Assembly (NCBI GenBank): GCA_018818065.1
Contig: JAHISV010000009.1
Span: 186,001 to 250,000, forward strand
Length of the DNA stretch: 64,000 nucleotides
Origin: Bacteroidota bacterium
GTDB lineage: Bacteria; Bacteroidota; Ignavibacteria; Ignavibacteriales; Melioribacteraceae
Reading direction: 5' to 3'
The notes beneath the pieces are model-generated. The model saw only the letters and a program-made list of their open reading frames with translations, did no database searches and was not told the DNA's origin. How positions within the stretch are numbered: position 1 is the stretch's first letter; the number at the start of each line of letters is the position of its first letter. Below, in pieces: positions 50,939 through 59,735 of this stretch. Position numbers and translations under genes: made by a program.

Positions 50939-51991
50939 ATGAAAAAACATCCCTTCACTATTATGTTTCTAATTTTATCCTTCCTTACAATTGATTCATT
51001 TTCACAAGAATTTGGGAAAGCTACAGGAAGAGTTCTTGATAAGCAAACAGGCGCGCCTTTGGAAAATGCCAATGTTTATCTGGTTAACACCACACTCGGT
51101 TCGGCAACCAATAATGCCGGAAGATACACTATTGAGAATGTACCCCCTGGGAAGTATTTTATAATTGTTACAAATGTTGGTTATGGTAGAGAACAGTCAA
51201 CCATACAAATACAGGGTAACAAAATCACACAATTAAATTTTGAAATGAAAAAGCAGGCAGTACAACTTTCCGAAGTAATTGTAATTAATGATGATGATTG
51301 GGAAGAAAACCTTGAAACTTTCGAGGAAAAACTTTTTGGAAAAACAATGTTTGCGGAATCATGTGAGATAGTGAATCCACAAAACATCAAATTTGCGACC
51401 GATAATGATGATAATTTTGTTGCTGAATCAGATAGCCTGATTGAAATCCACAATAATGCACTGGGTTATAAAATTGATTTACTAATCAACCGTTTTGTTT
51501 GGAATACTTCTACAGATATTGGTTCATTTTCATTTTATCCAAAATTTGAGGAGATGCAGACCGAAGACGCAGACCAAAAGCTGATGTGGAAGAATAACCG
51601 TCAGAAAGCATATGTTGGTTCGTTACGGCATTTTCTACGAACGATTGTAAAAGATTCCTTACTTGAATCGGAGTATGTGCTCTTCCAGGGAACCGTTGCA
51701 GATTTCAAGTTTAATGATCAACTTCCAGTGAAACTAAAGGAAATGCCCGTAGAACGCAGTGAGGATTATATTCGACTGTGTCTTCCTGAGCCATATCTCG
51801 TGCGTAATAATTACTTAAAAATGGATAGATTCGATTTGATTCGAAATCAGAATTGTGTAATTGTTCCTCAGGATTGTCTGATTTTCAATTATGATGGAAT
51901 CCTGCTAAATCCTGAAAAAATTCAGCTAAGTGGTTACTGGGCAAATCAGCGCATAGCAGATGCATTGCCTTATGATTACAAAGTGGAATAA
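50939..51991 (+). CDS. Exported protein with a CarboxypepD_reg-like domain
   Basis: 350 residues. The signal peptide (FTIMFLILSFLTIDSFSQ) is followed by the beta-sandwich GRVLDKQTGAPLENANVYLVNTTLGSATNNAGRY (about 30-115, split here by description) ending IVTNVGYGREQSTIQI. That domain usually precedes a TonB-dependent barrel, but here only about 235 polar residues follow, so no barrel is formed. Such short proteins occur in Bacteroidota and may sit in the outer membrane or the periplasm. The following lipoprotein gene starts 5 bp after its stop. Confidence 0.8.
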   Translation: MKKHPFTIMFLILSFLTIDSFSQEFGKATGRVLDKQTGAPLENANVYLVNTTLGSATNNAGRYTIENVPPGKYFIIVTNVGYGREQSTIQIQGNKITQLNFEMKKQAVQLSEVIVINDDDWEENLETFEEKLFGKTMFAESCEIVNPQNIKFATDNDDNFVAESDSLIEIHNNALGYKIDLLINRFVWNTSTDIGSFSFYPKFEEMQTEDADQKLMWKNNRQKAYVGSLRHFLRTIVKDSLLESEYVLFQGTVADFKFNDQLPVKLKEMPVERSEDYIRLCLPEPYLVRNNYLKMDRFDLIRNQNCVIVPQDCLIFNYDGILLNPEKIQLSGYWANQRIADALPYDYKVE

Positions 51992-51995
51992 TAAT

Positions 51996-53234
51996 ATGTG
52001 GAAGTCAGCCTGTAAATATTGTTTACTCTCAATAGGGCTAATGTTAGTGTTGTTTTCTTTTTCTGCATGTAATGAATCTGCGATTGCCCCCGGAGAGAAA
52101 ACAAGAGAAGAGTTGTGGATGGAGGATATTGACTTTATTAAGGAGAACCTCCCACGCCTCCATCCGGATTTATATTTAAGAATGAATGAGGAATTTTTTC
52201 TGACCGGACTTGATGAAATAAAACCAGATCTGGAATGGAAATCCGACAAAACAATCCTTATTCAAATAGCTGAAGTACTTTCCAAAGTTCAGGATGTAAA
52301 CACTTACATCTATCCTCAGTTTGGTTTTTCACAACTACCCATAAAAATGGAATGGTTTTCAGATGGACTATTTGTAACGGGAGTGGGTAGCAATTATAAT
52401 TACTTATTCGGTCAGCAAGTACTTTCCATTGAAGATACCAATATTGATGAAGCATTATCATTATTCAGCAGCTGCGTCTCAGCAGATAATGAGTTTAGCC
52501 GTCGATATCTAACCAAAAACCTATTTAATATTCCTGAATATCTGATTTATCTTGGTATCAGTCAGTTATACTATAATATTGGGTTTGAGTTTTCTGGTTT
52601 TCCCATGCAAAGAATTCTTGAAGCGCCAACGGACGATTTTCATTCCTTCTTCACTTTCGAAAACATTCAACTGCCGCTTTATTTGCAGAACAGGGCTGAA
52701 GCAATCTGGTTTGAGATAAATGAAGAACAGCAATATGTTTATATCAAAATTAACGATACAGAGAGTGATAGTTCAGTTTACAATTCATTCTACACTATTC
52801 TCCAAAGCTATACTCCCCTGAATGCTACAAAAAAAGTAATTATTGATTTGCGTTCAGCACAAAACAGTGTGAACAATATTTCTCTTGAGTATCTAATGGA
52901 TGCTTTAACCCAATATTCGCTCTCCAATGCAAAATTGTATACACTGATTGATAACTCAACATTTAACTGTGGAGTAGATTTAGCATACAAACTGAAAAAT
53001 ACTTTCAGCTCTACAGTTATAGGTGAACCAACTGGCGGACGTATAAATCATTCCACTGCCATTGAAAGAATGGTACTTCCTAATTACCGTCATATAATTT
53101 ACTCCCCCACGGCTCGGGTGCTCAATTCTGAAGCTGACGAAGAATTTCTTGAGCCTGACATATTTATCGAGTTAGACTCCGAAGACTATTTCAATCTTAA
53201 GGATCCTCTGCTTCAGTACATCCTGGCTCAATAA
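51996..53234 (+). CDS. Lipoprotein with an S41-like fold lacking the usual serine
   Basis: 412 residues from the ATG at 51996; a frame from 51960 would overlap the upstream gene. The signal peptide ends in a lipobox (FSFSAC). The C-terminal half follows the S41 (C-terminal processing peptidase) layout: KKVIIDLRSAQNSVNN, then a segment TLIDNSTFNCGVDLAYKL and the strand VIGEPTGGR. In active enzymes the middle segment reads TFSxA with the nucleophilic serine; here it is TFNCG, so the serine is replaced by asparagine with a cysteine next to it. It may be an inactive pseudoenzyme or use another nucleophile. It is co-transcribed with the CarboxypepD_reg gene. Confidence 0.75.
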   Translation: MWKSACKYCLLSIGLMLVLFSFSACNESAIAPGEKTREELWMEDIDFIKENLPRLHPDLYLRMNEEFFLTGLDEIKPDLEWKSDKTILIQIAEVLSKVQDVNTYIYPQFGFSQLPIKMEWFSDGLFVTGVGSNYNYLFGQQVLSIEDTNIDEALSLFSSCVSADNEFSRRYLTKNLFNIPEYLIYLGISQLYYNIGFEFSGFPMQRILEAPTDDFHSFFTFENIQLPLYLQNRAEAIWFEINEEQQYVYIKINDTESDSSVYNSFYTILQSYTPLNATKKVIIDLRSAQNSVNNISLEYLMDALTQYSLSNAKLYTLIDNSTFNCGVDLAYKLKNTFSSTVIGEPTGGRINHSTAIERMVLPNYRHIIYSPTARVLNSEADEEFLEPDIFIELDSEDYFNLKDPLLQYILAQ

Positions 53235-53261
53235 AAATATCACCAGTTCAAAATTATTTAA

Positions 53262-53291
53262 TTGACAATGAGGTCAGTTTTTTCTTATTTT
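53262..53291 (+). promoter_or_regulatory. Probable promoter of the GbsR-type regulator gene
   Basis: A perfect -35 box TTGACA (53262-53267) is followed, after 18 bp, by TATTTT (53286-53291), a four-of-six -10 match. The operator-like repeat begins directly downstream. Confidence 0.5.
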
Positions 53292-53293
53292 CA

Positions 53294-53326
53294 ATCGTTT
53301 CAAATTTTTCAAACAATCAAAACGAT
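53294..53326. promoter_or_regulatory. Operator-like repeat before the GbsR-type regulator
   Basis: ATCGTTT (53294-53300) is a perfect inverted repeat of AAACGAT (53320-53326). Within it, CGTTT...CAAAC is shared with the operator before the next gene: positions 53295-53317 match 53846-region at 17 of 23 bases. It lies immediately before the ATG at 53328, so a bound regulator would repress its own gene. Confidence 0.6.
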
Positions 53327-53327
53327 C

Positions 53328-53807
53328 ATGGATAAGAAAGAACAACTTCAGAATGACTTCATAATGAATTTTGGATATGCTTATAAATCCTTTGGGTTAA
53401 GTAAGCTAATGGGGCATGTTGTTGCTCTCCTTATCTCTTCTCCAAAACCTGTCGCACTCGAAGATATTGCCTTAACCCTTAACAGAAGTAAGGGACCAAT
53501 AAGTCAGTTGACCAGGAGACTGAGGGATAAGAATTTAATTCGCCGCGTATGGCAGCCGACTTCCAGAAAAGATTTTTACGAGATTCAACCTGAGATATTT
53601 GAAAATGCTTTCCGAAATAACCTTGACCTTATAAGAAATAACACGAACTTAGCTAAACAATATAAAGACCGAATAAAAAAGGAAGATATTAAAGATCTTG
53701 AGGTGCTAAACGAACGATTAACTGAAATGTCACGATTCTATGAGTTAATGGATAAGCACTATAAAAACTTTCTTGATGAATGGGAATTAGAAAGAAACAA
53801 TAAATAA
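53328..53807 (+). CDS. GbsR/MarR-type transcriptional regulator
   Basis: 159 residues from the ATG at 53328; an in-frame TTG at 53262 is part of a likely -35 box. The winged helix (about 25-95) includes SKLMGHVVALLISSPKPVALEDIALTLNRSKG and ISQLTRRLRDKNLIRRVW. The C-terminal half is a long helical dimerisation region. This is the pattern of GbsR (PadR/MarR-like) regulators. Related repeats lie before it and before the downstream gene, so it probably represses the whole 53.9-64 kb operon until an acid or CoA-ester inducer appears. Confidence 0.85.
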   Translation: MDKKEQLQNDFIMNFGYAYKSFGLSKLMGHVVALLISSPKPVALEDIALTLNRSKGPISQLTRRLRDKNLIRRVWQPTSRKDFYEIQPEIFENAFRNNLDLIRNNTNLAKQYKDRIKKEDIKDLEVLNERLTEMSRFYELMDKHYKNFLDEWELERNNK

Positions 53808-53845
53808 TTATATGCCCTGTTAATCAGGTGCTTTTTTGTGAATTT

Positions 53846-53878
53846 AACGTTTGATTTTTTTCAAACGTTGCAAACGTT
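53846..53878. promoter_or_regulatory. Operator-like repeat before the dehydrogenase gene
   Basis: AACGTTTGA (53846-53854) and TCAAACGTT (53861-53869) form a perfect 9+6+9 inverted repeat with a T-only spacer. A third half-site CAAACGTT follows at 53871-53878. It resembles the repeat before the regulator gene and lies 14 bp before the ATG at 53892. Confidence 0.75.
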
Positions 53879-53891
53879 AATCGAGGATTAC

Positions 53892-54629
53892 ATGAAGAAG
53901 TTAGAAAACAAGATAGCAGTAATCACAGGCGGATCACGAGGAATAGGTAAAGCTGCTGTAGAAAAATTTGTGGCTGAAGGTGCGAAAGTTGCAATATGGG
54001 ATGTGGACCAGGCAGCAGGCGCAAGTATCCAAAAAGAACTGGGTGCAGACAATATATTTGTTCAGGTTGTTGATGTTGCCTCTTTTGAGAGTGTAACAGA
54101 TGCAACAAACAAAACAGTTGAGGCTTTTGGTAAAATTGACATTCTTATTAATAATGCCGGAATTACCCGTGACGCTTCCCTGAAAAAGATGACACCCGAG
54201 CAATGGCAGCAGGTAATTGACGTAAACCTGACAGGTGTGTTTAATTGCACAAAAACTGTTTCTGCTGTTATGTTGGAAAATGGTTTTGGCCGAATTATAA
54301 ATACATCATCAGTCGTCGGATTATATGGTAACTTCGGTCAGACAAATTATGTGGCTACAAAAGCTGGCGTAATTGGAATGACAAAAGTCTGGGCGCGAGA
54401 ACTGGGACGTAAAGGAATTACTGTTAACGCTATTGCCCCCGGTTTCATAGCAACTGAAATGGTTCAGAAAATGCCGGAAAACATCCTTGCATCAATGAAA
54501 GACAAAACACCAGTTGGTCGCCTTGGGTTACCCGAAGATATCGCTAATGCATATGCTTTCCTTGCAAGTGATGAAGCATCTTTTATAAATGGAGCCGTTC
54601 TTAGTGTTGACGGCGGCTTGGTAATTTAA
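53892..54629 (+). CDS. FabG/PhaB-like short-chain dehydrogenase
   Basis: 245 residues from the ATG at 53892 (GAGG five bases upstream); a GTG at 53838 would place the operator inside the gene. The cofactor motif is VITGGSRGIGKAAVEKF, with DVAS and NNAGIT. The catalytic residues are S in NTSSVVGLYGN and Y/K in TNYVATKAGV, and the closing motif is FLASDEASFINGAVLSVDGG. It probably reduces or oxidises a 3-oxoacyl/3-hydroxyacyl thioester. In this operon it is first, before two KASIII-like enzymes. Confidence 0.93.
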   Translation: MKKLENKIAVITGGSRGIGKAAVEKFVAEGAKVAIWDVDQAAGASIQKELGADNIFVQVVDVASFESVTDATNKTVEAFGKIDILINNAGITRDASLKKMTPEQWQQVIDVNLTGVFNCTKTVSAVMLENGFGRIINTSSVVGLYGNFGQTNYVATKAGVIGMTKVWARELGRKGITVNAIAPGFIATEMVQKMPENILASMKDKTPVGRLGLPEDIANAYAFLASDEASFINGAVLSVDGGLVI

Positions 54630-54632
54630 TTA

Positions 54633-55631
54633 ATGGATAATATGAGAAATGCATATATACATTCATCCGGGTTCTTTGTACCGGAACAGGTAATTAAGAA
54701 TGATTACTTCGATAAATTACTAAACGAAAACGTTAGTGACTGGCTTGAGAAGCATGTTCAAATATTCGAGCGGAGATGGTGCAGTGAAAATGAATCAACA
54801 TCTTTTCTTGCAAAACAAGCCGCTCTCCAGGCACTTGAGAGAGGCAACGTTAATCCGGAGGATGTTGATCTTCTAATTATCGCTACTGATACGCCGGAGT
54901 TCATCTCCCCTTCTACTTCATCAAAAGTGCAGTATGAAATGGGCTTAATAAATGCTGGTACTTTCGACATTAATACAGCCTGTGCCGGGTTTGTAACAGC
55001 ACTTGATACAGCTGCCAAATATATTAAAGCTGATGAGCGATATAAAACAATTCTGGTTGTCGGCGCTTATGCCATGAGCAAGTTTCTGAACAAACTTGAT
55101 AAAAAAACTGCAAACCTTTTTGCCGATGGAGCCGGAGCGGTAGTTCTTAAATCCACTGGTTCAATAGATCAGGGATATCTTGCGAGCAAACTTATTACCA
55201 TGGGTGAATACTACTCTTATATGGGAATTTATGCGGGCGGGACCAATCAGCCAATAACAAATGAAATAATTGAGAAGAATGAGCATCTGCTTACTATCGC
55301 CAAAAAGTTTCCACCGGAAATAAATCCTAACACATGGTCTCAAATTGCCCTGGACTTATGTGTTCAGGCTAAGATAACTTTGGATGATGTGAAAATGTTT
55401 TTCTTCACTCAGATAAATATCAATAGTATCTGGGAAACAATGGAATTACTAAAACAACCCAGAGAGAAAGCGCAGACCAGCATGCACTACTATGGTTATA
55501 CAGGCTCGGCATGTATACCTATTGCATTTGAGGATGCACTAAAGCAAAATAAATTTGGAAGAGGCGATATTGTTTTATTTATCGGCTCAGGCGGCGGACT
55601 CGCATTTGCGGGCTCTGCGTTTAGATATTAA
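54633..55631 (+). CDS. KASIII-like condensing enzyme 1, incomplete triad
   Basis: 332 residues with a thiolase-fold layout like FabH. The nucleophile is kept (C117 in NTACAGF). The histidine of PHQAN is replaced by T259 (FTQIN), and the asparagine of GNTS by Y289 (GYTG). So two of the three classical residues are missing. It may transfer an acyl group without decarboxylative condensation or work with the second KASIII-like protein in the operon. The ATG lies 3 bp after the previous stop. Confidence 0.88.
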   Translation: MDNMRNAYIHSSGFFVPEQVIKNDYFDKLLNENVSDWLEKHVQIFERRWCSENESTSFLAKQAALQALERGNVNPEDVDLLIIATDTPEFISPSTSSKVQYEMGLINAGTFDINTACAGFVTALDTAAKYIKADERYKTILVVGAYAMSKFLNKLDKKTANLFADGAGAVVLKSTGSIDQGYLASKLITMGEYYSYMGIYAGGTNQPITNEIIEKNEHLLTIAKKFPPEINPNTWSQIALDLCVQAKITLDDVKMFFFTQININSIWETMELLKQPREKAQTSMHYYGYTGSACIPIAFEDALKQNKFGRGDIVLFIGSGGGLAFAGSAFRY

Positions 55632-55645
55632 TACACAGGGATATT

Positions 55646-57187
55646 ATGGCATCAAGTGAACAGATAATCGGCACCTGGATACTAATAACACTTTACTCAG
55701 TATTTATTCTCTACTTTGTTGTTAAAGGTGCTTTGAAGATTAAGAATATGTCAGATTATGCCGTGGGAAATATTTCCTTCTCACCATACGCTGTCGGTCT
55801 TTCACTTGCAGCTTCCATGACAAGCGCGGCCACTTTCGTAATTAACCCTGGCTTTATTGCTAATTACGGGTTTAGCGGTTTCATTTCTTTTGGTATTGTT
55901 TTCCCAATCGCTTCCGTAACCTCATTGATCGTTTTAACAAAAAGTTTCAGGAAATACGGAGATACCATAAAAGCACTCACTCTTGCTCAGTGGATTGGAA
56001 CAAGATACCAGAGTAAACGCTATTCACTTTTCATGGCTTTCCTCTCATTGCTGCTTATTACTTTTATTGTATTGATTATTGTTGCGCTAACCAAAGTGCT
56101 CTCAAAATCACTTAATATTGACGAATTATATATTTTGATAAGCATTGTTGTTTTCGTTTTCGGATACATGATGTTCGGCGGCGCGAATTCAATGGTATAT
56201 ACAAACACCATCCAGGCAATTATAATGCTGGTTGTCGCCTTCATTCTCTTAGGCTCGGGATATGAACATTTTCAGAATGGCATTTCAGCTTTCTTTGATG
56301 AGTTAGCTGCTATCAGTCCGGTGTTGGCGAAAACAACAAATCCCCAAAGTCCACTATTCAGGGATTTCTTTGAAATAATTTTCTGTCAGGCTGTCGTCGG
56401 ATTCGCAGTAGTATGTCAACCACATATTATTACGAAATCGCTTCTTCTAAAAAAAGAGAGTGATGTAAATAAATTTTTAATAGTGGCTGTAATTGCAGAG
56501 GTTATATTCTTCCTCGTGGTATTGACAGGTTTATATGCCAGATTCACCTTCCCTGACCTGACAGTTGCAGGCGAGCAACTTAGAAATGACGGGATCATTC
56601 CTGCATATGTTGTTAATGTATTTTCCGGAAGCGGAATTGGAGTTGCGGTTGGTCTTCTCGTTGTTCTTGGTCTAATATCCGCTGGTATGTCAACACTGGA
56701 AGGATTGGTTCAGTCCGTATCTACAACAATCACTTCTGATATTATAAAGCCTATTTTTGGAAACAGGATAAAGACTGACAAAGCACTGGTAACCATAAAC
56801 AAGTTAACAATTGCAGCGTTGGCTGTCATCTCAATAATTATTTCATACGATCAATTAATCAATCCAAAACTAAGTGTTGGTATTCTCGCTCAGAATGGTG
56901 TTTACGCCTATTTCTCAGTCGCGTTTATACCCATCCTCTTTGGGATATTTATAAAGGATGTTGATAAACGAGCACCGATAATTGCATCCCTGACAGCTTT
57001 CGTTGTGCATTTCGGCATCTATTACCTTCTGCCGGTTTTAGTCGAACAGTTCGGATTCAGTTTTGGATTTTTTGATAAGTATCTAACAGGCATTGTAAGA
57101 AATCCGGCAATTGCTTCTGCATGCGCAATCGTAACTTCTTCTCTGGTTGGATTTATTGTCCATAAATTAACAAAGCGGGCGGTGTAG
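55646..57187 (+). CDS. Sodium:solute symporter (SSS family)
   Basis: 513 residues with about 13 hydrophobic segments. The N-terminal part (SDYAVGNISFSPYAVGLSLAA, SMTSAATFVINPGFIANYG) matches the SSS family, in which the sodium site is formed by helices 1 and 8. The motif around residue 340-365 (GLISAGMSTLEGLVQSVSTTI) is the conserved helix 8 region. Neighbouring acyl-CoA ligase and KASIII genes suggest uptake of a carboxylic acid. GGGATATT precedes the ATG. Confidence 0.9.
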   Translation: MASSEQIIGTWILITLYSVFILYFVVKGALKIKNMSDYAVGNISFSPYAVGLSLAASMTSAATFVINPGFIANYGFSGFISFGIVFPIASVTSLIVLTKSFRKYGDTIKALTLAQWIGTRYQSKRYSLFMAFLSLLLITFIVLIIVALTKVLSKSLNIDELYILISIVVFVFGYMMFGGANSMVYTNTIQAIIMLVVAFILLGSGYEHFQNGISAFFDELAAISPVLAKTTNPQSPLFRDFFEIIFCQAVVGFAVVCQPHIITKSLLLKKESDVNKFLIVAVIAEVIFFLVVLTGLYARFTFPDLTVAGEQLRNDGIIPAYVVNVFSGSGIGVAVGLLVVLGLISAGMSTLEGLVQSVSTTITSDIIKPIFGNRIKTDKALVTINKLTIAALAVISIIISYDQLINPKLSVGILAQNGVYAYFSVAFIPILFGIFIKDVDKRAPIIASLTAFVVHFGIYYLLPVLVEQFGFSFGFFDKYLTGIVRNPAIASACAIVTSSLVGFIVHKLTKRAV

Positions 57188-57188
57188 C

Positions 57189-58685
57189 ATGAGTCAATTT
57201 GACTGGTTTTCAAAATGGAATATTTATACACCTGATAAAATTGCCTTTAAGGAATTAGAATCCGGCAGAAAGTTTACTTTCAAAGAGATGAATACATATT
57301 CGAGCTCGATTGCAAATATATTACAGACTAAGTATAGTATAAAAAAAGGCGACAGGGTTGGAATACTGGCTGAGAACTGTGTTGAGTTCTACATGCTTCT
57401 TGGTGCAGCACAGAAAACCGGGATAGTCATCCTTCCCTTAAACTACAGACTGACAGCAAACGAATTAGATTTTATAATCTCTGATGGCGACCCTTCACTA
57501 ATTATTTACGAAGATATATTTTTTGATAAACTGAACAATACCAATTCGTTCAAAAAGGTTTCTCAAAAACTTTCACTGGTGGAATTCAGAGAATTACTTA
57601 CAAGTGATGTTGCCGAATATATTGGCGCACCTGTCGAAGCGGATGATACTGCTCTGCTTTTATATACTGCTGGTACTACCGCTTTTCCTAAAGGAGCATA
57701 TTACACCCACGGAATGATGTTTTGGAATAGTCTGAACTCTGAAATCAGACTTGATATTACTTCAGAAGACAGGTCGATAACTGCCACACCGGCGTTTCAT
57801 ACCGGCTTTTGGAATGTGCTTGCCTCCCCGTTCATTCATCATGGAGCTTACACACTAATTGTAAAGAACTTCGACTCTGAAAAAGTTTTGCAAGCTCTTG
57901 AGGATGAAGAAGCAACAATATGGTGGGCTGTTCCTACCATGTTAAAAATGATGTCTGACTCCCCTCTCTTCGATGAAGTAAAACTAACCAACCTACGCTA
58001 CTTTATTGTCGGTGGCGAAGCCATGCCAATTCCATTAATTGAAAAATGGCATAAGAAGGGCGTGCTAATTCGTCAGGGTTATGGTTTAACTGAAGTTGGA
58101 CCGAATGTAACATCTCTGAACGCTGAGCACGCTGTTTCAAAACAAGGTTCCATTGGTACTCCAAACTTTTATATAAATACTAAGCTTGTTGATGATAAAG
58201 GAAACGAAGTAATTGGAGAAGGGACCGGTGAACTATTGTTGAATGGACCAAACGTTACACCAGGATACTGGAAGAATGAGGAAGCCACAAAAGAAACAAT
58301 AACAGATGGCTGGTTTCACACGGGTGATGTTGTAAAACGTGACGTGGATGGTTTCCTCTTTGTCGTGGATCGTATAAAAAACATGTATATCTCGGGGGGT
58401 GAAAATGTCTACCCGGTTCAGGTTGAGTGTGTAATCCGTGAGCATCCCAAGGTTGATGATGTAGCCATAATAGGCGTGCCTGACGAAAAATGGGGCGAGA
58501 CAGGGAAAGCATTTGTAGTACTTAAGAAGAATGAAACATTCACACTTGAGGAAATGACAGAGTATTGTCTCGATAAACTAGCCAAATATAAGATTCCCAA
58601 GCATCTTGAGATTATTGACGAACTGCCAAAAAATGTTGCTGGGAAAATCGACCGAAAAAGATTACACAAAGGTAAAAAGTGGTAA
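57189..58685 (+). CDS. AMP-forming acyl-CoA ligase
   Basis: 498 residues. The AMP-binding motif is LLYTAGTTAFPKGAYYTHG, in which the usual TTG-x-PKG has alanine in place of glycine. Other family motifs are normal: GYGLTEVGPN, TGDVVKRDVDGFLFVVDRIKN, SGGENVYPVQVE and the C-terminal lysine in NVAGKIDRKRL. It would make a CoA thioester from the imported acid. The product presumably feeds the SDR, KASIII-like enzymes and thiolase. Confidence 0.93.
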   Translation: MSQFDWFSKWNIYTPDKIAFKELESGRKFTFKEMNTYSSSIANILQTKYSIKKGDRVGILAENCVEFYMLLGAAQKTGIVILPLNYRLTANELDFIISDGDPSLIIYEDIFFDKLNNTNSFKKVSQKLSLVEFRELLTSDVAEYIGAPVEADDTALLLYTAGTTAFPKGAYYTHGMMFWNSLNSEIRLDITSEDRSITATPAFHTGFWNVLASPFIHHGAYTLIVKNFDSEKVLQALEDEEATIWWAVPTMLKMMSDSPLFDEVKLTNLRYFIVGGEAMPIPLIEKWHKKGVLIRQGYGLTEVGPNVTSLNAEHAVSKQGSIGTPNFYINTKLVDDKGNEVIGEGTGELLLNGPNVTPGYWKNEEATKETITDGWFHTGDVVKRDVDGFLFVVDRIKNMYISGGENVYPVQVECVIREHPKVDDVAIIGVPDEKWGETGKAFVVLKKNETFTLEEMTEYCLDKLAKYKIPKHLEIIDELPKNVAGKIDRKRLHKGKKW

Positions 58686-59713
58686 ATGAAAAAACACATA
58701 TAGGAATTTTAGGCACCGGAATCTATTTGCCTAACAATAAAGTGACAGCTGAAGAAATTGCTGATAGCACGAAAGGCAATTGGACAAAGGAAGCCATCAT
58801 TGAAAAACTTGGCATTGTTGAAAAAACAATTCCGGGCAAAAATGATGGTACTCAGGAAATGGGAGTCCGTGCCTCTTTGGATGCACTTAAAAATACCGGG
58901 ACTGATCCGGCTAAAATTGATCTAATTCTTAGCGTAGGCGAAGAGTGGAAAGAGTATCCACTGACAACAACGGGCATTTACATACAGGAAAAGATTGGCG
59001 CAACAAACGCGTGGGCAATAGACCTACAGCAAAGATGCTGCACAACAATCACGGCTATGAAAATTGCCAAAGATATGATGATAGCTGATAATGATATTAA
59101 CACCGTTCTTATCGCTGGTGGTTACCGCAATGGTGACTTTGTAAACTATGCCGATCCAAACATGTCAATGATGTATAATCTGGGCACAGGCGGTGGAGCA
59201 ATCATCCTGAAAAAGAATTTAGGAAAAAATTTACTTCTCGGTTCACATATCATCTCCGATGGCAGCATGGCGCGTGATGCTGGAGTAGAGTTTGGCGGCA
59301 CGGAAAAACCGATCACATGTGAGAACATAAATGAAGCGTCAAAATCACTTAGACTTTTCAACGCGCAGCATATGAAGGACAGGTTGAATGATATTTCCAT
59401 GGATAACTGGATGCTATGCATAAACAAGGCATTTGAGAAAAGCGGAATAGATAAATCGGAACTCGGCTATCTGGCTGTTCTCCACTTCAAGCGTTCCATG
59501 TATCATTACATGCTAAATGAGTTGGGGCTTACAGAAGAACAATCAATTTATTTAGAAAATATCGGGCATGTTGGTCAAATTGACCAGATAATTTCCATAC
59601 ACATTGCACTGGAACAAAAGAAAATAAAAGACGGAACTGTAATTGCGATGATAGCTGCCGGCATAGGGTATGCCTGGGCTGCAAATATTATACAATGGGG
59701 AACCATACATTAA
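58679..59713 (+). CDS. KASIII-like condensing enzyme 2 with a Cys-His-His set
   Basis: 344 residues. The start is GTG at 58679, overlapping the ligase stop by 7 bases, with AAAGG six bases upstream; there is no nearby ATG. The aligned nucleophile is C120 (DLQQRCC, with C121 beside it). H269 (LAVLHFK) takes the place of the PHQAN histidine, and H297 (NIGHVGQ) the place of the asparagine. The Asn-to-His change is unusual and could alter the chemistry. A heterodimer with the first KASIII-like protein is a reasonable hypothesis. Confidence 0.88.
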   Translation: MVNEKTHIGILGTGIYLPNNKVTAEEIADSTKGNWTKEAIIEKLGIVEKTIPGKNDGTQEMGVRASLDALKNTGTDPAKIDLILSVGEEWKEYPLTTTGIYIQEKIGATNAWAIDLQQRCCTTITAMKIAKDMMIADNDINTVLIAGGYRNGDFVNYADPNMSMMYNLGTGGGAIILKKNLGKNLLLGSHIISDGSMARDAGVEFGGTEKPITCENINEASKSLRLFNAQHMKDRLNDISMDNWMLCINKAFEKSGIDKSELGYLAVLHFKRSMYHYMLNELGLTEEQSIYLENIGHVGQIDQIISIHIALEQKKIKDGTVIAMIAAGIGYAWAANIIQWGTIH

Positions 59714-59735
59714 TTAATTCAAAGGAGGCTTTACA

